Assembly: GCA_002483145.1 (NCBI GenBank)
Contig: DLHJ01000019.1
Coordinates: 124,001 to 188,000 of the forward strand
Origin: Cellvibrio sp. UBA7671
GTDB taxonomy: Bacteria; Pseudomonadota; Gammaproteobacteria; Pseudomonadales; Cellvibrionaceae
DNA length: 64,000 bases
Direction: 5' to 3'
The translations under genes were made by a program, and so were the position numbers. Below the pieces are notes generated by a model that had not been told where the DNA came from, searched no databases, and saw only the letters and a program-made list of their open reading frames with translations. Each line of letters begins with the position of its first letter. Position 1 is the stretch's first letter. Below are positions 18,622 through 27,550 of the stretch, one piece after another.

Positions 18622-19656
18622 TTAAGGGTTTTTAAAACTCACATCTTTCATTTCATTCATAGCGTTACTTTGTGACTCAATTAATTCATCGCCCTGTTGG
18701 TCGATAAACAGCACAGCGAGATTATTGTCATTGGCGACTTGTAAACCTTCTTTGCTGCCCAGGCATAGCAGCGCGGTAGACCAAGCGTCGGCAAAGGTAG
18801 GATCTTGATGCAAAATCGCGACAGAAACTGTGTTGTGCTCGACGGGTTTGCCGGTGCGTGCATCAAGAATGTGGCTATAGCGTTTGCCGTTGCTATCGAA
18901 GTAATGGCGATAAGTGCCGGATGCCATTAAAGACATAGGTACACCAGTATCAAAGCTGGCAATTTTGTGCATTTTGCGCTCATTTGGAAGTGGTTTTTCC
19001 AGTGCAATTTTCCAGGGTTCTCCATCCGGTTTTTTGCCACTGATTTTTAACTCGCCCCCAATTTCAACCAAATAATTTTTGACGCTGAGTTGTTCAAGGA
19101 TTTTCACAATGCGACTTACCGCATAACCCTGGCCAATCGAGGAGACATCAATTCGCAATGCAGGAATCTGTTTGCGCAGGTGAGTTGCATCAACGGTTTC
19201 CAAATTGTCTAACCCAATGATTGCCATAGTTTGTGCAAGATCGGCGTCGCTCGGTGGGCTGAATACTTCTTTTTTAAATCCCCACAAATCGAACAGGGGT
19301 TTGACGGTGAGATCGTAACAGCCGTTGCTGGCGCGATGTACTTTGCGCGCTTCTTCAACCAGTGCGACTAATTCTGCTTCGGCTGGCAATACCTCGGTGG
19401 TTTGCGCTGCGTTAAATGCTTCGATGACTGAATCATCGCGGTAGTTAGATAGGGATTTATCCATGCGCGCAAATTCATCGGTTACGGCTTTTTCGATTGC
19501 GGACAATTCGGCAGTGGAATCAGCAGGCAATTCAAAGGTGAGATGGTAGGTAGTGCCCTGGGCAAAACCTTCAATTTTTGACAGCTCAGGGGTCTTGCTA
19601 CAGGCGAGGGTAAGTGCGCAGAGTGCGCCAATCATGCTGCGGTACATCAAGCTCAT
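18622..19656 (-). CDS. apbE: FAD:protein FMN transferase (ApbE)
   Basis: 344 residues. The N-terminus has a lipobox (LTLAC, Cys19), as in many periplasmic ApbE lipoproteins. ApbE motifs: KIEGFAQGTTYHLTF, the RIDVSSIGQGYAVSRI region, YLVEIGGELKISG, the HILDARTGKPV stretch, and TFADAWSTALL (metal-binding Asp/Thr). ApbE attaches FMN to Thr or Ser of proteins such as NqrB/C and RnfD/G. No nqr or rnf genes are in the window. First gene of a three-gene operon. Confidence 0.94.
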   Translation of the reverse strand: MSLMYRSMIGALCALTLACSKTPELSKIEGFAQGTTYHLTFELPADSTAELSAIEKAVTDEFARMDKSLSNYRDDSVIEAFNAAQTTEVLPAEAELVALVEEARKVHRASNGCYDLTVKPLFDLWGFKKEVFSPPSDADLAQTMAIIGLDNLETVDATHLRKQIPALRIDVSSIGQGYAVSRIVKILEQLSVKNYLVEIGGELKISGKKPDGEPWKIALEKPLPNERKMHKIASFDTGVPMSLMASGTYRHYFDSNGKRYSHILDARTGKPVEHNTVSVAILHQDPTFADAWSTALLCLGSKEGLQVANDNNLAVLFIDQQGDELIESQSNAMNEMKDVSFKNP

Positions 19657-19833
19657 GTTGTGTCTCTCAAGTCAACGTAAATGATCCAGAACAATTTGGG
19701 CAGCATTATAGCCCGCTATACTTTGAATACACCGGGTTTGTGTTGAATGGCCTCATTTTTGAGTCCATACAAGGATGTCTGGTGTGGATACTGCTTGGTA
19801 TTTCGCTCTATCGATATTTTTATTGAGGTGTAT

Positions 19834-21567
19834 ATGCCCCATCGCGCACATTTATTTTCCCTACGCATTGCTCATGCTTTTCGTGAAGCCTGCTTTTCGG
19901 AAACTTATGGTGCAGCGCGTTTTACCCGCGATTTATTAGCGGGCATTACCGTTGGCATTATTGCCATTCCATTGGCAATGGCGCTCGCCATTGCCAGCGG
20001 TGTAGCGCCGCAATACGGGCTGTACACCGCTATCATCGCCGGTTTTTTAATTCCGTTGCTGGGTGGCTCGCGTTTTAGTATCTCCGGTCCTACCGCCGCC
20101 TTTGTCGTTATTCTTTATCCCATTGCACAAAAATACGGTTTGGGAGGATTGTTGGTCGCCAGTGTGATGGCCGGTGGAATTTTGGTGGTGATGGCGCTGC
20201 TGCGGTTGGGGCGTTTGATTGAATATATTCCTGAAGCGGTCACGCTGGGGTTTACCGCCGGTATTGCGGTAGTGATTGCGACTTTACAAATCAAAGATTT
20301 TTTCGGTTTGCAATTCGATTCAATGCCTGAACATTATTTGGAAAAACTCTGGCTGCTAGTGCAAAACCTGCCCGATTTCTATTGGCCGAGTTTTGTTGTC
20401 GCCGCTGCTACACTTGTCATCATGTTGTTGTGGCCGTTATTAAAGTTGCCTGTCCCGCCGCACCTGCCCGCACTTATTGTCGGTACTTTGGTCGCTTTGG
20501 TTTTTAATCAATCCGGCTTTTCTGTCGATACCATTGGCTCGCGTTTTTCCTACACGTTGGCTGATGGCACAACCGGGTTTGGTATTCCACCGCAGTTGCC
20601 ACAATTTGAATGGCCCTGGCTACAGGCCGGTGCACAGGGTGAAGCGATTCAGTGGAATTCGCGTGTGGTGCAGGATTTACTCGCCGCTGCATTTGCGATT
20701 GCGATGCTTGGAGCAATTGAATCCTTGTTGTGTGCGGTGGTGTTGGATGGTATGTCCGGCAAGCGTCACAGTGCGAATAGTGAATTATTGGGGCAGGGTA
20801 TCGCCAATATAATCACTCCATTTTTTGGCGGTATTACCGCGACTGCGGCGCTCGCCCGCTCGGCGGCCAGTATTAAGGCCGGTGCGGAATCACCAGTAGC
20901 AGGAATGATTCATGCGTTGGTGGTATTGCTTGGGCTGGTTGCACTTGCGCCGCTACTCGCTTATTTGCCTATGCCTGCAATGGCTGCCTTACTGGTAATG
21001 GTCGCCTGGGGAATGAGTGAAGCGCATAAAGCCGTACATTTAATTAAAACCGCACCACGCGGGGATATTTGGGTATTTATCACTTGTTTTGCGTTGACCG
21101 TTTTATTCGATATGGTGATAGCGATTACTGCGGGTATCGTATTGGCTGCGCTCTTGTTTATGAAAGAAATCGCCGCCATGACCCATGTGGATGATGTGAC
21201 TGTTGATGAAAACGCTACCGATGAGACAAAGCAGTTACCAGAAAATTGGCGCGCGTTCAGTATTAGCGGGCCATTATTTTTTGCGGCGGCTGATCGAGTT
21301 TTTGGAGAGCTTTCAACGCTCTGTACGGTGCAACAACATATTATTCTTTCCTTAAAAGAGGTGTCACTGCTGGATGCTGGCGGATTGTCTGCGCTGAATA
21401 AATTAATTGCCAAATGCGAAAAAAATAATACCGAATTAATCCTGACCGATATTCCCAAGCAGCCGCTCAGTACCCTCGCGCACGCTAATATCAAACCGAT
21501 TAAAGGCGTGCTGCGATTTTATCTAACGCTGGGTGAAGCGCGTCGGGTGGTTGTCGAAGGCCATTGA
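19834..21567 (+). CDS. SulP family anion transporter with STAS domain
   Basis: 577 residues from the ATG at 19834, which has TTGAGG upstream; an in-frame ATG at 19747 is upstream of this ribosome site. SulP core: DLLAGITVGIIAIPLAMALA, the SISGPTAAFVVIL motif, and 10-12 further helices to about residue 440; the STAS domain follows (about 460-560, FSISGPLFFAAADRVF, SLLDAGGLSALNKL). Members move sulfate, bicarbonate or dicarboxylates. The last 45 bases overlap the 3' end of eptB on the other strand. Confidence 0.9.
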   Translation: MPHRAHLFSLRIAHAFREACFSETYGAARFTRDLLAGITVGIIAIPLAMALAIASGVAPQYGLYTAIIAGFLIPLLGGSRFSISGPTAAFVVILYPIAQKYGLGGLLVASVMAGGILVVMALLRLGRLIEYIPEAVTLGFTAGIAVVIATLQIKDFFGLQFDSMPEHYLEKLWLLVQNLPDFYWPSFVVAAATLVIMLLWPLLKLPVPPHLPALIVGTLVALVFNQSGFSVDTIGSRFSYTLADGTTGFGIPPQLPQFEWPWLQAGAQGEAIQWNSRVVQDLLAAAFAIAMLGAIESLLCAVVLDGMSGKRHSANSELLGQGIANIITPFFGGITATAALARSAASIKAGAESPVAGMIHALVVLLGLVALAPLLAYLPMPAMAALLVMVAWGMSEAHKAVHLIKTAPRGDIWVFITCFALTVLFDMVIAITAGIVLAALLFMKEIAAMTHVDDVTVDENATDETKQLPENWRAFSISGPLFFAAADRVFGELSTLCTVQQHIILSLKEVSLLDAGGLSALNKLIAKCEKNNTELILTDIPKQPLSTLAHANIKPIKGVLRFYLTLGEARRVVVEGH

Positions 21568-23229
21568 CGTTGGGTTATCGCTACACCAATTATTTTGCGC
21601 TTTTATGCCACCATCAGGCGATGAGTAGCCCATGCAACCTAACAGGCTATCGAAAATTTGTTCGTGATGCGGGTTAAAATTATTTTTTTCACGCTTCTGT
21701 AAATTCGCAAAGAGTTGTTGGTGGTGTGGGTGCGCAATAAACTTATCAGATGCCCAGACAATAAAAGGGACGCGGAATTGTTCGGGCGGCGCCATCTCTT
21801 TGGGGGTGGCATGGAAGTGACGGTTTTCATCGATGGATTCGCCATGGTCGGGAATGTAAAATACCAACGCATTTTTATCGCGCAGTTTATCGAACACATT
21901 TTTCAGCATGTAATCAATATACAGTACCGAATTATCAAAGGAGTTTACCAATTGTTGTTTGGTACAGTTATCGTCTATATCTATGCATTCCGGGGTAAAA
22001 CGCGCAAATTCGCGTGTATAGCGCTGGCTATACATATGATGTGAGCCTTTGGTATGTAGCACTACCAAGTGTTTTCCCTGTTGGTATTTGTTAATGGATT
22101 TTTCCATTTGATCAACCAATAACATATCGTCAATCGGGCGTTTGCCGTGAGCATATTCCGAGGCAATAATTTCACGGATCTCATAACTGTTGGCATCCAC
22201 GCTGGAATAAAACCAGGCCTCGCTTTGCATCCCAAATAATTCCGAGGTGAAACCCAGTTTGCGCATCACGGCAAACACATTGCGCTCTTTGAGCGTGCGT
22301 TGGTCATCGTCTTCTGTGCCGTTTTCACGCACAAACATACAGCGCAAGGATAATTTTGTGGCGGTATCGCAGGAGGTGCCGCGCAGCGCGATCAGGTTAG
22401 GTTCCTGCGACAAAAACGGCGTGGTATCGCGCTCATAACCCAATAAACCCATGTGATCCCAACGGGTGGTTTCACCAATCACAAACACCACAAATAAATT
22501 ATCGATGGCCGGTGTTGGTTGGTAAGTGAAATGGCTGCTCGGGTCATAGAGTTGTTTTGCGCTGGTATCTTCTTTGCCGAGTTGATGTGCATAAATCGCG
22601 AGGCTGGCGATCCAGTTGGTGGGCAAATAGGAGTGTGCAATTACACCGCCGATGCTCGCGGTGTATTGATTATTTTTGCGCGCCTGGTCCTTGGTGAGCT
22701 TGACAATGGTATCTATGCTGACATTGAGCACCAGTAGCATACCGACAGCGGGCACCAGCTTTTTGGCAAATACTCCAACACCATTCCACTGATTGCTATA
22801 GACATCTTTTAGCAGGCGGGTGCACCAGAGCCATAAGCATGGCATTAGTCCGACCAGCAGAAACCACAAGAAAAATTCGTGCCCGAGCGCTTCGCCGTTT
22901 AAATCAGTGTCCAGCGTCAGCGTTGAAACAATCACACCATAGCCAATGATTACATTGAAAAATGTCATGTAATAGCTGGCTGCAGCTGATGCAAGGAGTG
23001 TAAAACTCGCGAGCGTTTTATAGGCGATTTGGCCAAACAGGCTGAAAAAGCTGATGAGCAAATAGCAAAAAGCAAAGAGCGCAATGGCTGACAGCAAGGC
23101 AGAAATCACCTCCAGCCAGCCGCCGGATATGCCATTGCGAATCAGGCAGGCGCTATTGAGGATTACACCAATATAAACACTGAGCGCCAGCGACACTTGC
23201 CGCTGGCTCAAAACAGTTAGGGAGCGCAT
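21523..23229 (-). CDS. eptB: Kdo2-lipid A phosphoethanolamine transferase (EptB-like)
   Basis: 568 residues from the ATG at 23229. Five N-terminal membrane helices (to about 190) are followed by a periplasmic sulfatase-fold domain. Motifs: VIGETTRWDHMGLLGY (metal-binding Glu), RGTSCDTATKLSLRCMF with the acceptor Thr, LHTKGSHHMYSQRY, and FYIPDHGESIDE (metal site). The CDTATKLSLRCMF core and the C-terminal MGYSSPDGGI match EptB rather than EptA or EptC. EptB adds phosphoethanolamine to the outer Kdo of lipopolysaccharide, lowering negative charge. Overlaps the convergent SulP gene by 45 bp. Confidence 0.88.
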   Translation of the reverse strand: MRSLTVLSQRQVSLALSVYIGVILNSACLIRNGISGGWLEVISALLSAIALFAFCYLLISFFSLFGQIAYKTLASFTLLASAAASYYMTFFNVIIGYGVIVSTLTLDTDLNGEALGHEFFLWFLLVGLMPCLWLWCTRLLKDVYSNQWNGVGVFAKKLVPAVGMLLVLNVSIDTIVKLTKDQARKNNQYTASIGGVIAHSYLPTNWIASLAIYAHQLGKEDTSAKQLYDPSSHFTYQPTPAIDNLFVVFVIGETTRWDHMGLLGYERDTTPFLSQEPNLIALRGTSCDTATKLSLRCMFVRENGTEDDDQRTLKERNVFAVMRKLGFTSELFGMQSEAWFYSSVDANSYEIREIIASEYAHGKRPIDDMLLVDQMEKSINKYQQGKHLVVLHTKGSHHMYSQRYTREFARFTPECIDIDDNCTKQQLVNSFDNSVLYIDYMLKNVFDKLRDKNALVFYIPDHGESIDENRHFHATPKEMAPPEQFRVPFIVWASDKFIAHPHHQQLFANLQKREKNNFNPHHEQIFDSLLGCMGYSSPDGGIKAQNNWCSDNPTSMAFDNHPTRFTQR

Positions 23230-23353
23230 TATTATTATCCACAAGGGTAAATGTATCTTTCGCTTTACTATCGGGCTTCTGGTTGAAGCACCATTCCCTT
23301 GTGAGACTAACAGACCTTACTTAAGGTTTTCTTATTAGTATTTTGTCCGTAAC

Positions 23354-24271
23354 TCAATGGTCGAGACGCGAATCATCTTCGCCGCCGAATGCAGCCAATA
23401 GTGCCTGAATAAAGTTCTTTAATTCAAGTGCCATAATCGCAAAGTCAGCGTCAAATTGTTCCGCTTTGCTTTCCGGATTGCGCTCGTTGGCCTTCTCGCT
23501 GATAACATCTTCAAATTTCAGACGTTTAACGGCCACCTGGTCGTCAATCACGCAACTGATCGCCTCTTTCCATACCAGTGCGATCTTGCTCACGTGCATA
23601 CCACTTTCTAAATGGTTGCGAATCTCGGTTGCAGTGAGATCTTGTTTTTTGCAGCGGATGACCCGGCCATCTTTTGCAGCTTGCAGCTCTACTTCCTCGC
23701 CCAATTCAAACTGGTGCGGGGCTTGGCTTTCGCGCAACCAATGGGTCATCACTTGAGTGGGAATATTTTTTGGGGCGATAGGCAAACAGCGCAAACTGCC
23801 TAGTGCTTCACGCAGTTTACTCAGCAAATCTTCTGCGCGTTTCGCTGACGACGAATTCACCACAATCATATTTTCTTGTGGGGCGATATAGGCATAATCC
23901 AGCGATGAGCGGGTGAAGGCGCGCGGTAAGAGCGAAAAAATAATTTCATCTTTTAATGTATCGCGCTCCTTGCGTCCAATTGGACGGGATTCCGCCTCGC
24001 TTAGTGCCAGCACTTTTTCTTCCAACTGTTCTTTGATCACACCACCGGGCAGGATTTTTTCCTGCTTCTTGGCGCAAATCATGATGTAGCCGTTGGTTAC
24101 ATGGATAAATTCGCTGCCGTGACGCCCAAGCGGAAATTCAAAACCGTAACGCATCGGGTCCAGACTGCCGCAGGGGTTAAAACAAAATTCGGCGAGCTTT
24201 TCATTTAATTCTTCAGCAGAAATAGTCCACTGCTCGGTGAGGCGATACAAACGTAAATTTTTAAACCACAT
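23354..24271 (-). CDS. rdgC: Recombination-associated protein RdgC
   Basis: 305 residues, the normal RdgC length. MWFKNLRLYRLT at the start and the LDPMRYGFEFPLG segment are family signatures; the MTHWLRESQAPHQFELGEE stretch lies in the middle. RdgC forms a ring dimer around duplex DNA and restrains RecA. Start ATG at 24271 preceded by GGATTTTCC. A composite inverted repeat lies just upstream. Confidence 0.96.
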   Translation of the reverse strand: MWFKNLRLYRLTEQWTISAEELNEKLAEFCFNPCGSLDPMRYGFEFPLGRHGSEFIHVTNGYIMICAKKQEKILPGGVIKEQLEEKVLALSEAESRPIGRKERDTLKDEIIFSLLPRAFTRSSLDYAYIAPQENMIVVNSSSAKRAEDLLSKLREALGSLRCLPIAPKNIPTQVMTHWLRESQAPHQFELGEEVELQAAKDGRVIRCKKQDLTATEIRNHLESGMHVSKIALVWKEAISCVIDDQVAVKRLKFEDVISEKANERNPESKAEQFDADFAIMALELKNFIQALLAAFGGEDDSRLDH

Positions 24272-24335
24272 GGAAAATCCAACAACAGAAAAGGTTTTTA
24301 TTTAGGGATGGAAAATTACTGGACGGTTGCGATGA

Positions 24336-24446
24336 AGCATGGGGTTCGGTGTGATCTTTGAGACCGTATGCGGCAAGGATGCCGCATCCGAGCCCCCAAG
24401 GATGGGTTCACGGCGTGTCGAAAAAGGTCACACCGGAGCCCATGCT
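24336..24446. repeat. Composite inverted repeat between the FKBP gene and rdgC
   Basis: Outer arms of about 24 bases (24336-24359 and 24423-24446) pair with only a few mismatches (AGCATGGG...CGGTGTGA). Inside is a perfect 8-bp hairpin, ATGCGGCA/TGCCGCAT at 24368-24375 and 24380-24387, with a CCC/GGG hairpin next to it. The folded form resembles a cloverleaf. The inner GATGGGTTCACGGCGTGTC text recalls elements scattered in pseudomonad-like genomes, so it may be a REP- or MITE-like repeat. Not a terminator by shape. Confidence 0.6.
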
Positions 24447-24469
24447 GGTGGTCATTTCAAACTGAGGAA

Positions 24470-25090
24470 TTAACCAACAATATCAATCAACTCAACATCA
24501 AAAATCAACGTCGAGAAAGGCGCAATGCTCGCACCTGCACCGCGCTCACCGTAGGCGAGATTGTGCGGTACATACAAACGCCATTTGGAACCAACAGGCA
24601 TCAACTGCAGGGCTTCAGTCCAGCCGGCGATAACACCGTTGACCGGGAAATCAATTGGCTGGCCGCGTTTAACAGAACTGTCAAACACAGTGCCATCAAT
24701 CAATGTACCGTGGTAATGGGTTTTTACTTTTGAGGTCGCGGTTGGAATCGCACCGGTACCCTGAGTGATCACTTCATATTGCAAACCTGAAGCCGTCACG
24801 GTGATACCGGCTTTTTTAGCATTCTCTGCCAGAAAAGCTTCGCCAGCACCTGCTAAAGCCTTGTGCTTTTCTGCTTCTTTGGCTTGCATGCGGGTATTGA
24901 TCTCTTCAAATGCCGCTTGCATCTGATCATTGCTATAGGGCATATCCACACCGTTGAGCGCATCCATCACTCCCTGCGCAACTGCAGCGGCTGATACACC
25001 TTCAAAAGGATTGCTTGCCAGTTGGTCGCCCATTTGACGGCCAATGCCGTAGCTGACGAGCTCTTCAGTGGTCTTGTATTGGTTAGACAT
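24470..25090 (-). CDS. fklB: FKBP-type peptidyl-prolyl cis-trans isomerase
   Basis: 206 residues from the ATG at 25090. An N-terminal dimerisation helix domain (about 1-90; YGIGRQMGDQLASN) precedes an FKBP domain (about 105-206) with GTLIDGTVFDSS, VIAGWTEALQLMPVGSKW and PHNLAYGERGAG. No signal peptide, so it is cytoplasmic, like E. coli FklB rather than periplasmic FkpA. It catalyses proline isomerisation and has chaperone activity. It is 45 nt downstream of the AI-2E permease gene on the same strand. Confidence 0.92.
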   Translation of the reverse strand: MSNQYKTTEELVSYGIGRQMGDQLASNPFEGVSAAAVAQGVMDALNGVDMPYSNDQMQAAFEEINTRMQAKEAEKHKALAGAGEAFLAENAKKAGITVTASGLQYEVITQGTGAIPTATSKVKTHYHGTLIDGTVFDSSVKRGQPIDFPVNGVIAGWTEALQLMPVGSKWRLYVPHNLAYGERGAGASIAPFSTLIFDVELIDIVG

Positions 25091-25135
25091 AAAATCAATT
25101 TCCAAGGGATAAATAAGGCCGCGCAGTCTAGCAGA

Positions 25136-26236
25136 TCAGGCAGCAGAATCCTTACCGGAATCGGCTTCTGGTTGTCCCTCTTCGTCTTCACTGGGCACCA
25201 TTACATGCACCTCACGAATAAAAATTCCCCAGAAGGCGATAAACAGCGCGGCGACCAAAGGTCCTATCACAAAGCCATTAATACCAAACAGCGCCAAGCC
25301 ACCGAGGGTGGACAACAGCACTACGTAGTCGGGCAGTTTAGTATCGCGTCCCACCAGGATCGGGCGCAGGATATTATCGACCAGGCCAATTACGCCCGCG
25401 CCGAAGGCGACCAAAATTAAGCCTTTAACGTTATCGCCGGTGGCAAAAAGATAGATAGAGACAGGAACCCATACAATGGCTGGTCCCACAGCGGGAATTA
25501 GCGACAGTACCGCCATTACCACCCCCCAGAGCAGCGCACCGGGAATTCCCAGTACCCAAAAAATCAAACCGCCCAGCGTTCCCTGGATTGCTGCAATCAC
25601 CAGGTTGCCCTTGATGGTGGCGCGAGTGACCTCGCCAAACTTTGCAAACAGCATACGCTCGCGTGCATCGCCCAAAGGCAGGGCGCGGATCAACAGCTCC
25701 AGCAAGTAATTACCATCGCGCAGCAGGAAAAAAGTCAGGTACAACATCAGGCAGATGTTCAACAGCAAACTGAAGGTGTTTTGACCAATACTCAGTGCAT
25801 TTTGAGCCAACCACTTGCCACCACTCATGGTTACACTCAAAGCGCCTTCTTTAACTTTGGCAAAGTCAATGCCGACGCGATCCAGTGCCTGCTGTACTGC
25901 CGGAAACGCAGTGCGTATCTGCTCAATATAATGGGTGGGATCCACCTCACCTGATTCCAGTTTTTTGTAGTAATCAGCACCTTCTGCCACTACCGAACTT
26001 ACCAGCACAGTGACCGGCAATACCACTACCAAAATACAAGCGGCTAAGGTCAGTAGTGCGCTGGTATTGGTGCGCCCCTTGAAGCGCTTGAGCAGGCGCG
26101 CTTGCATTGGGTAAAAAATTACCGTGATTGCACAAGCCCAAAAAATCGTGCCGAAAAAGGGTTTTAAGATCATCAAAAAACCGACGGTGACGATTAATAA
26201 AAATAGTAAAAATGTACGGGTTTCCAATTTTTGCAT
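25136..26236 (-). CDS. AI-2E family transporter (PerM/YdiK type permease)
   Basis: 366 residues, about eight membrane helices, with the family features: an N-terminal helix pair, a periplasmic-like helical segment (about 80-150), and the C-terminal core (SLIPAVGPAIVWVPVS, GLVDNILRPILVG). The name comes from E. coli TqsA; most members export unknown substrates, and some are sodium/proton antiporters. The C-terminal tail is acidic. AAGGATTAC precedes the ATG. Likely first gene of a unit with the FKBP gene. Confidence 0.88.
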   Translation of the reverse strand: MQKLETRTFLLFLLIVTVGFLMILKPFFGTIFWACAITVIFYPMQARLLKRFKGRTNTSALLTLAACILVVVLPVTVLVSSVVAEGADYYKKLESGEVDPTHYIEQIRTAFPAVQQALDRVGIDFAKVKEGALSVTMSGGKWLAQNALSIGQNTFSLLLNICLMLYLTFFLLRDGNYLLELLIRALPLGDARERMLFAKFGEVTRATIKGNLVIAAIQGTLGGLIFWVLGIPGALLWGVVMAVLSLIPAVGPAIVWVPVSIYLFATGDNVKGLILVAFGAGVIGLVDNILRPILVGRDTKLPDYVVLLSTLGGLALFGINGFVIGPLVAALFIAFWGIFIREVHVMVPSEDEEGQPEADSGKDSAA

Positions 26237-26392
26237 GGAAGTAATCCTTAACGAAGCTAGGGGATGGCATCGCGCCGACTATACGGGAGCGGGTGGTGAG
26301 TGTCATCCCTCGGCGCGTAATGCACTCTATTCGGCAGGATGATGGGTTTTATTCTATCCTTCGTAAATGTTGATTTGGTCGGTGAGCCCACT

Positions 26393-27316
26393 ATGCCCAA
26401 GCCGTTGTTTGATCGTTGGCAGTCGCCTTTACGCACAAGATTGCCGCTCTGGTGTCTGGTGCTGGTCGCTGTGCAGCTATTGATGGCACCCGTCCGCGCG
26501 GAGCAAATCCGTATTCCGGTCAAGGTGCAGGCTACCGCATTTGAGCAACCGAGTGACTATTTCACTACGTTGCTGGTGATGGCACTGGAAGCCAGTAAAG
26601 CCGATAACGAAGAGATTGATATTATTTTCTCCCCGCGCGATTACTCGCAAGCGCGCTGGATCAATATGTTGCAGAGCGATAAAAGCAACTTTGTGATCTG
26701 GACTATGACCGATAAACAACGCGAGCAACAATTGCGCCCTATTCGCATCCCGCTATTTAAAGGATTATTCAGTTATCGCGTATTGTTAATCCGAAAACAG
26801 GAACAGGCGCGTTTTGATCATGTGAAAGATGTCGGTGATTTGGCAAAGCTGCTCGGTGGGCAGGGCACCCATTGGCCGGACACCTTGATTCTACAAGCCA
26901 ACGGGTTGCGTTTGACTACTGCAGAGACAACGGAATCGCTATTTCGGATGATCAATGCCAAACGCTTCGATTATTTTCCGCGCGGTATTTCCGAGGCCTG
27001 GTTTGAACTGCTCCAACGTCAGGAAACCAATTTAGTCGTAGAAGAAAATTTGTTGCTCTACTATCCAACGGATATTTATTTTTTTGTTAACAAAAATAAT
27101 GAACCTTTGGCGCAGCGTATAGAAAAAGGCATGGAGGTATTAATCGATAATGGCAAATTTGACCAATTTTTTTATAATCACCCGCGCGTTAGTTCCGGAT
27201 TGGAGCGATTAAAAAACCGGCGCATTGTCGAATTAAGAAATCCTTACTTGCCAGCGGAAACCCCCGTGAATAATCCACGCTATTGGATTAATTTATCGAC
27301 GTTGCAGGCAGATTAA
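26393..27316 (+). CDS. Secreted solute-binding-like protein
   Basis: 307 residues from the ATG at 26393; an upstream ATG at 26339 would put 18 extra polar residues before the signal sequence. The protein has a long N-terminal signal (hydrophobic core LPLWCLVLVAVQLLMAPVRA) then a periplasmic type II binding-protein fold (about 40-290), with a terminal IEKGMEVLIDNGKFDQFFY helix typical of amino-acid-type solute-binding domains. No transporter genes are adjacent. It may be a sensor or orphan binding protein; the ligand is unknown. Confidence 0.7.
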   Translation: MPKPLFDRWQSPLRTRLPLWCLVLVAVQLLMAPVRAEQIRIPVKVQATAFEQPSDYFTTLLVMALEASKADNEEIDIIFSPRDYSQARWINMLQSDKSNFVIWTMTDKQREQQLRPIRIPLFKGLFSYRVLLIRKQEQARFDHVKDVGDLAKLLGGQGTHWPDTLILQANGLRLTTAETTESLFRMINAKRFDYFPRGISEAWFELLQRQETNLVVEENLLLYYPTDIYFFVNKNNEPLAQRIEKGMEVLIDNGKFDQFFYNHPRVSSGLERLKNRRIVELRNPYLPAETPVNNPRYWINLSTLQAD

Positions 27317-27359
27317 TTATTTGGCTCACACTATGAGCCGAATAGTAGTTTTAATCGGC

Positions 27360-27530
27360 TCAATGTTGTGTTTTTTCGGTGGGATTCGCGCAGCTCGATT
27401 CACTCGTCTTGGCGCAGCCGCCACAACCACCACAGGCGGCGGATTTTTTTGCTGAGGGAAATAGCCAGCGGCGCACTAAAAAAATCACCGCTGTGATTAC
27501 ACAAATCCCGACAATCACTTCTTGCCACAT
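27360..27530 (-). CDS. FeoB-associated Cys-rich membrane protein
   Basis: 56 residues. The ATG at 27530 has GGGGAA six bases upstream; a longer frame exists but overlaps feoB and has no such support. One N-terminal membrane helix (VIVGICVITAVIFLV) is followed by a short Cys cluster (CGGCGGC plus one more Cys). This matches small proteins that follow feoB in many bacteria and that may help iron delivery, in place of FeoC. It is 20 nt after feoB and is surely in the same operon. Confidence 0.85.
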   Translation of the reverse strand: MWQEVIVGICVITAVIFLVRRWLFPSAKKSAACGGCGGCAKTSESSCANPTEKTQH

Positions 27531-27550
27531 AATGATTCCCCGTCTACCGG

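Noticed and set aside
20961-21494. 177-codon open frame opposite the SulP STAS domain
   Set aside because: Antisense shadow, Ser/Thr-rich composition, no start signal.
27323-27339. GGCTCA/TGAGCC hairpin between the solute-binding-like gene and the Feo Cys-rich gene
   Set aside because: Only 6 bp of stem and no T run; weak evidence for a terminator.
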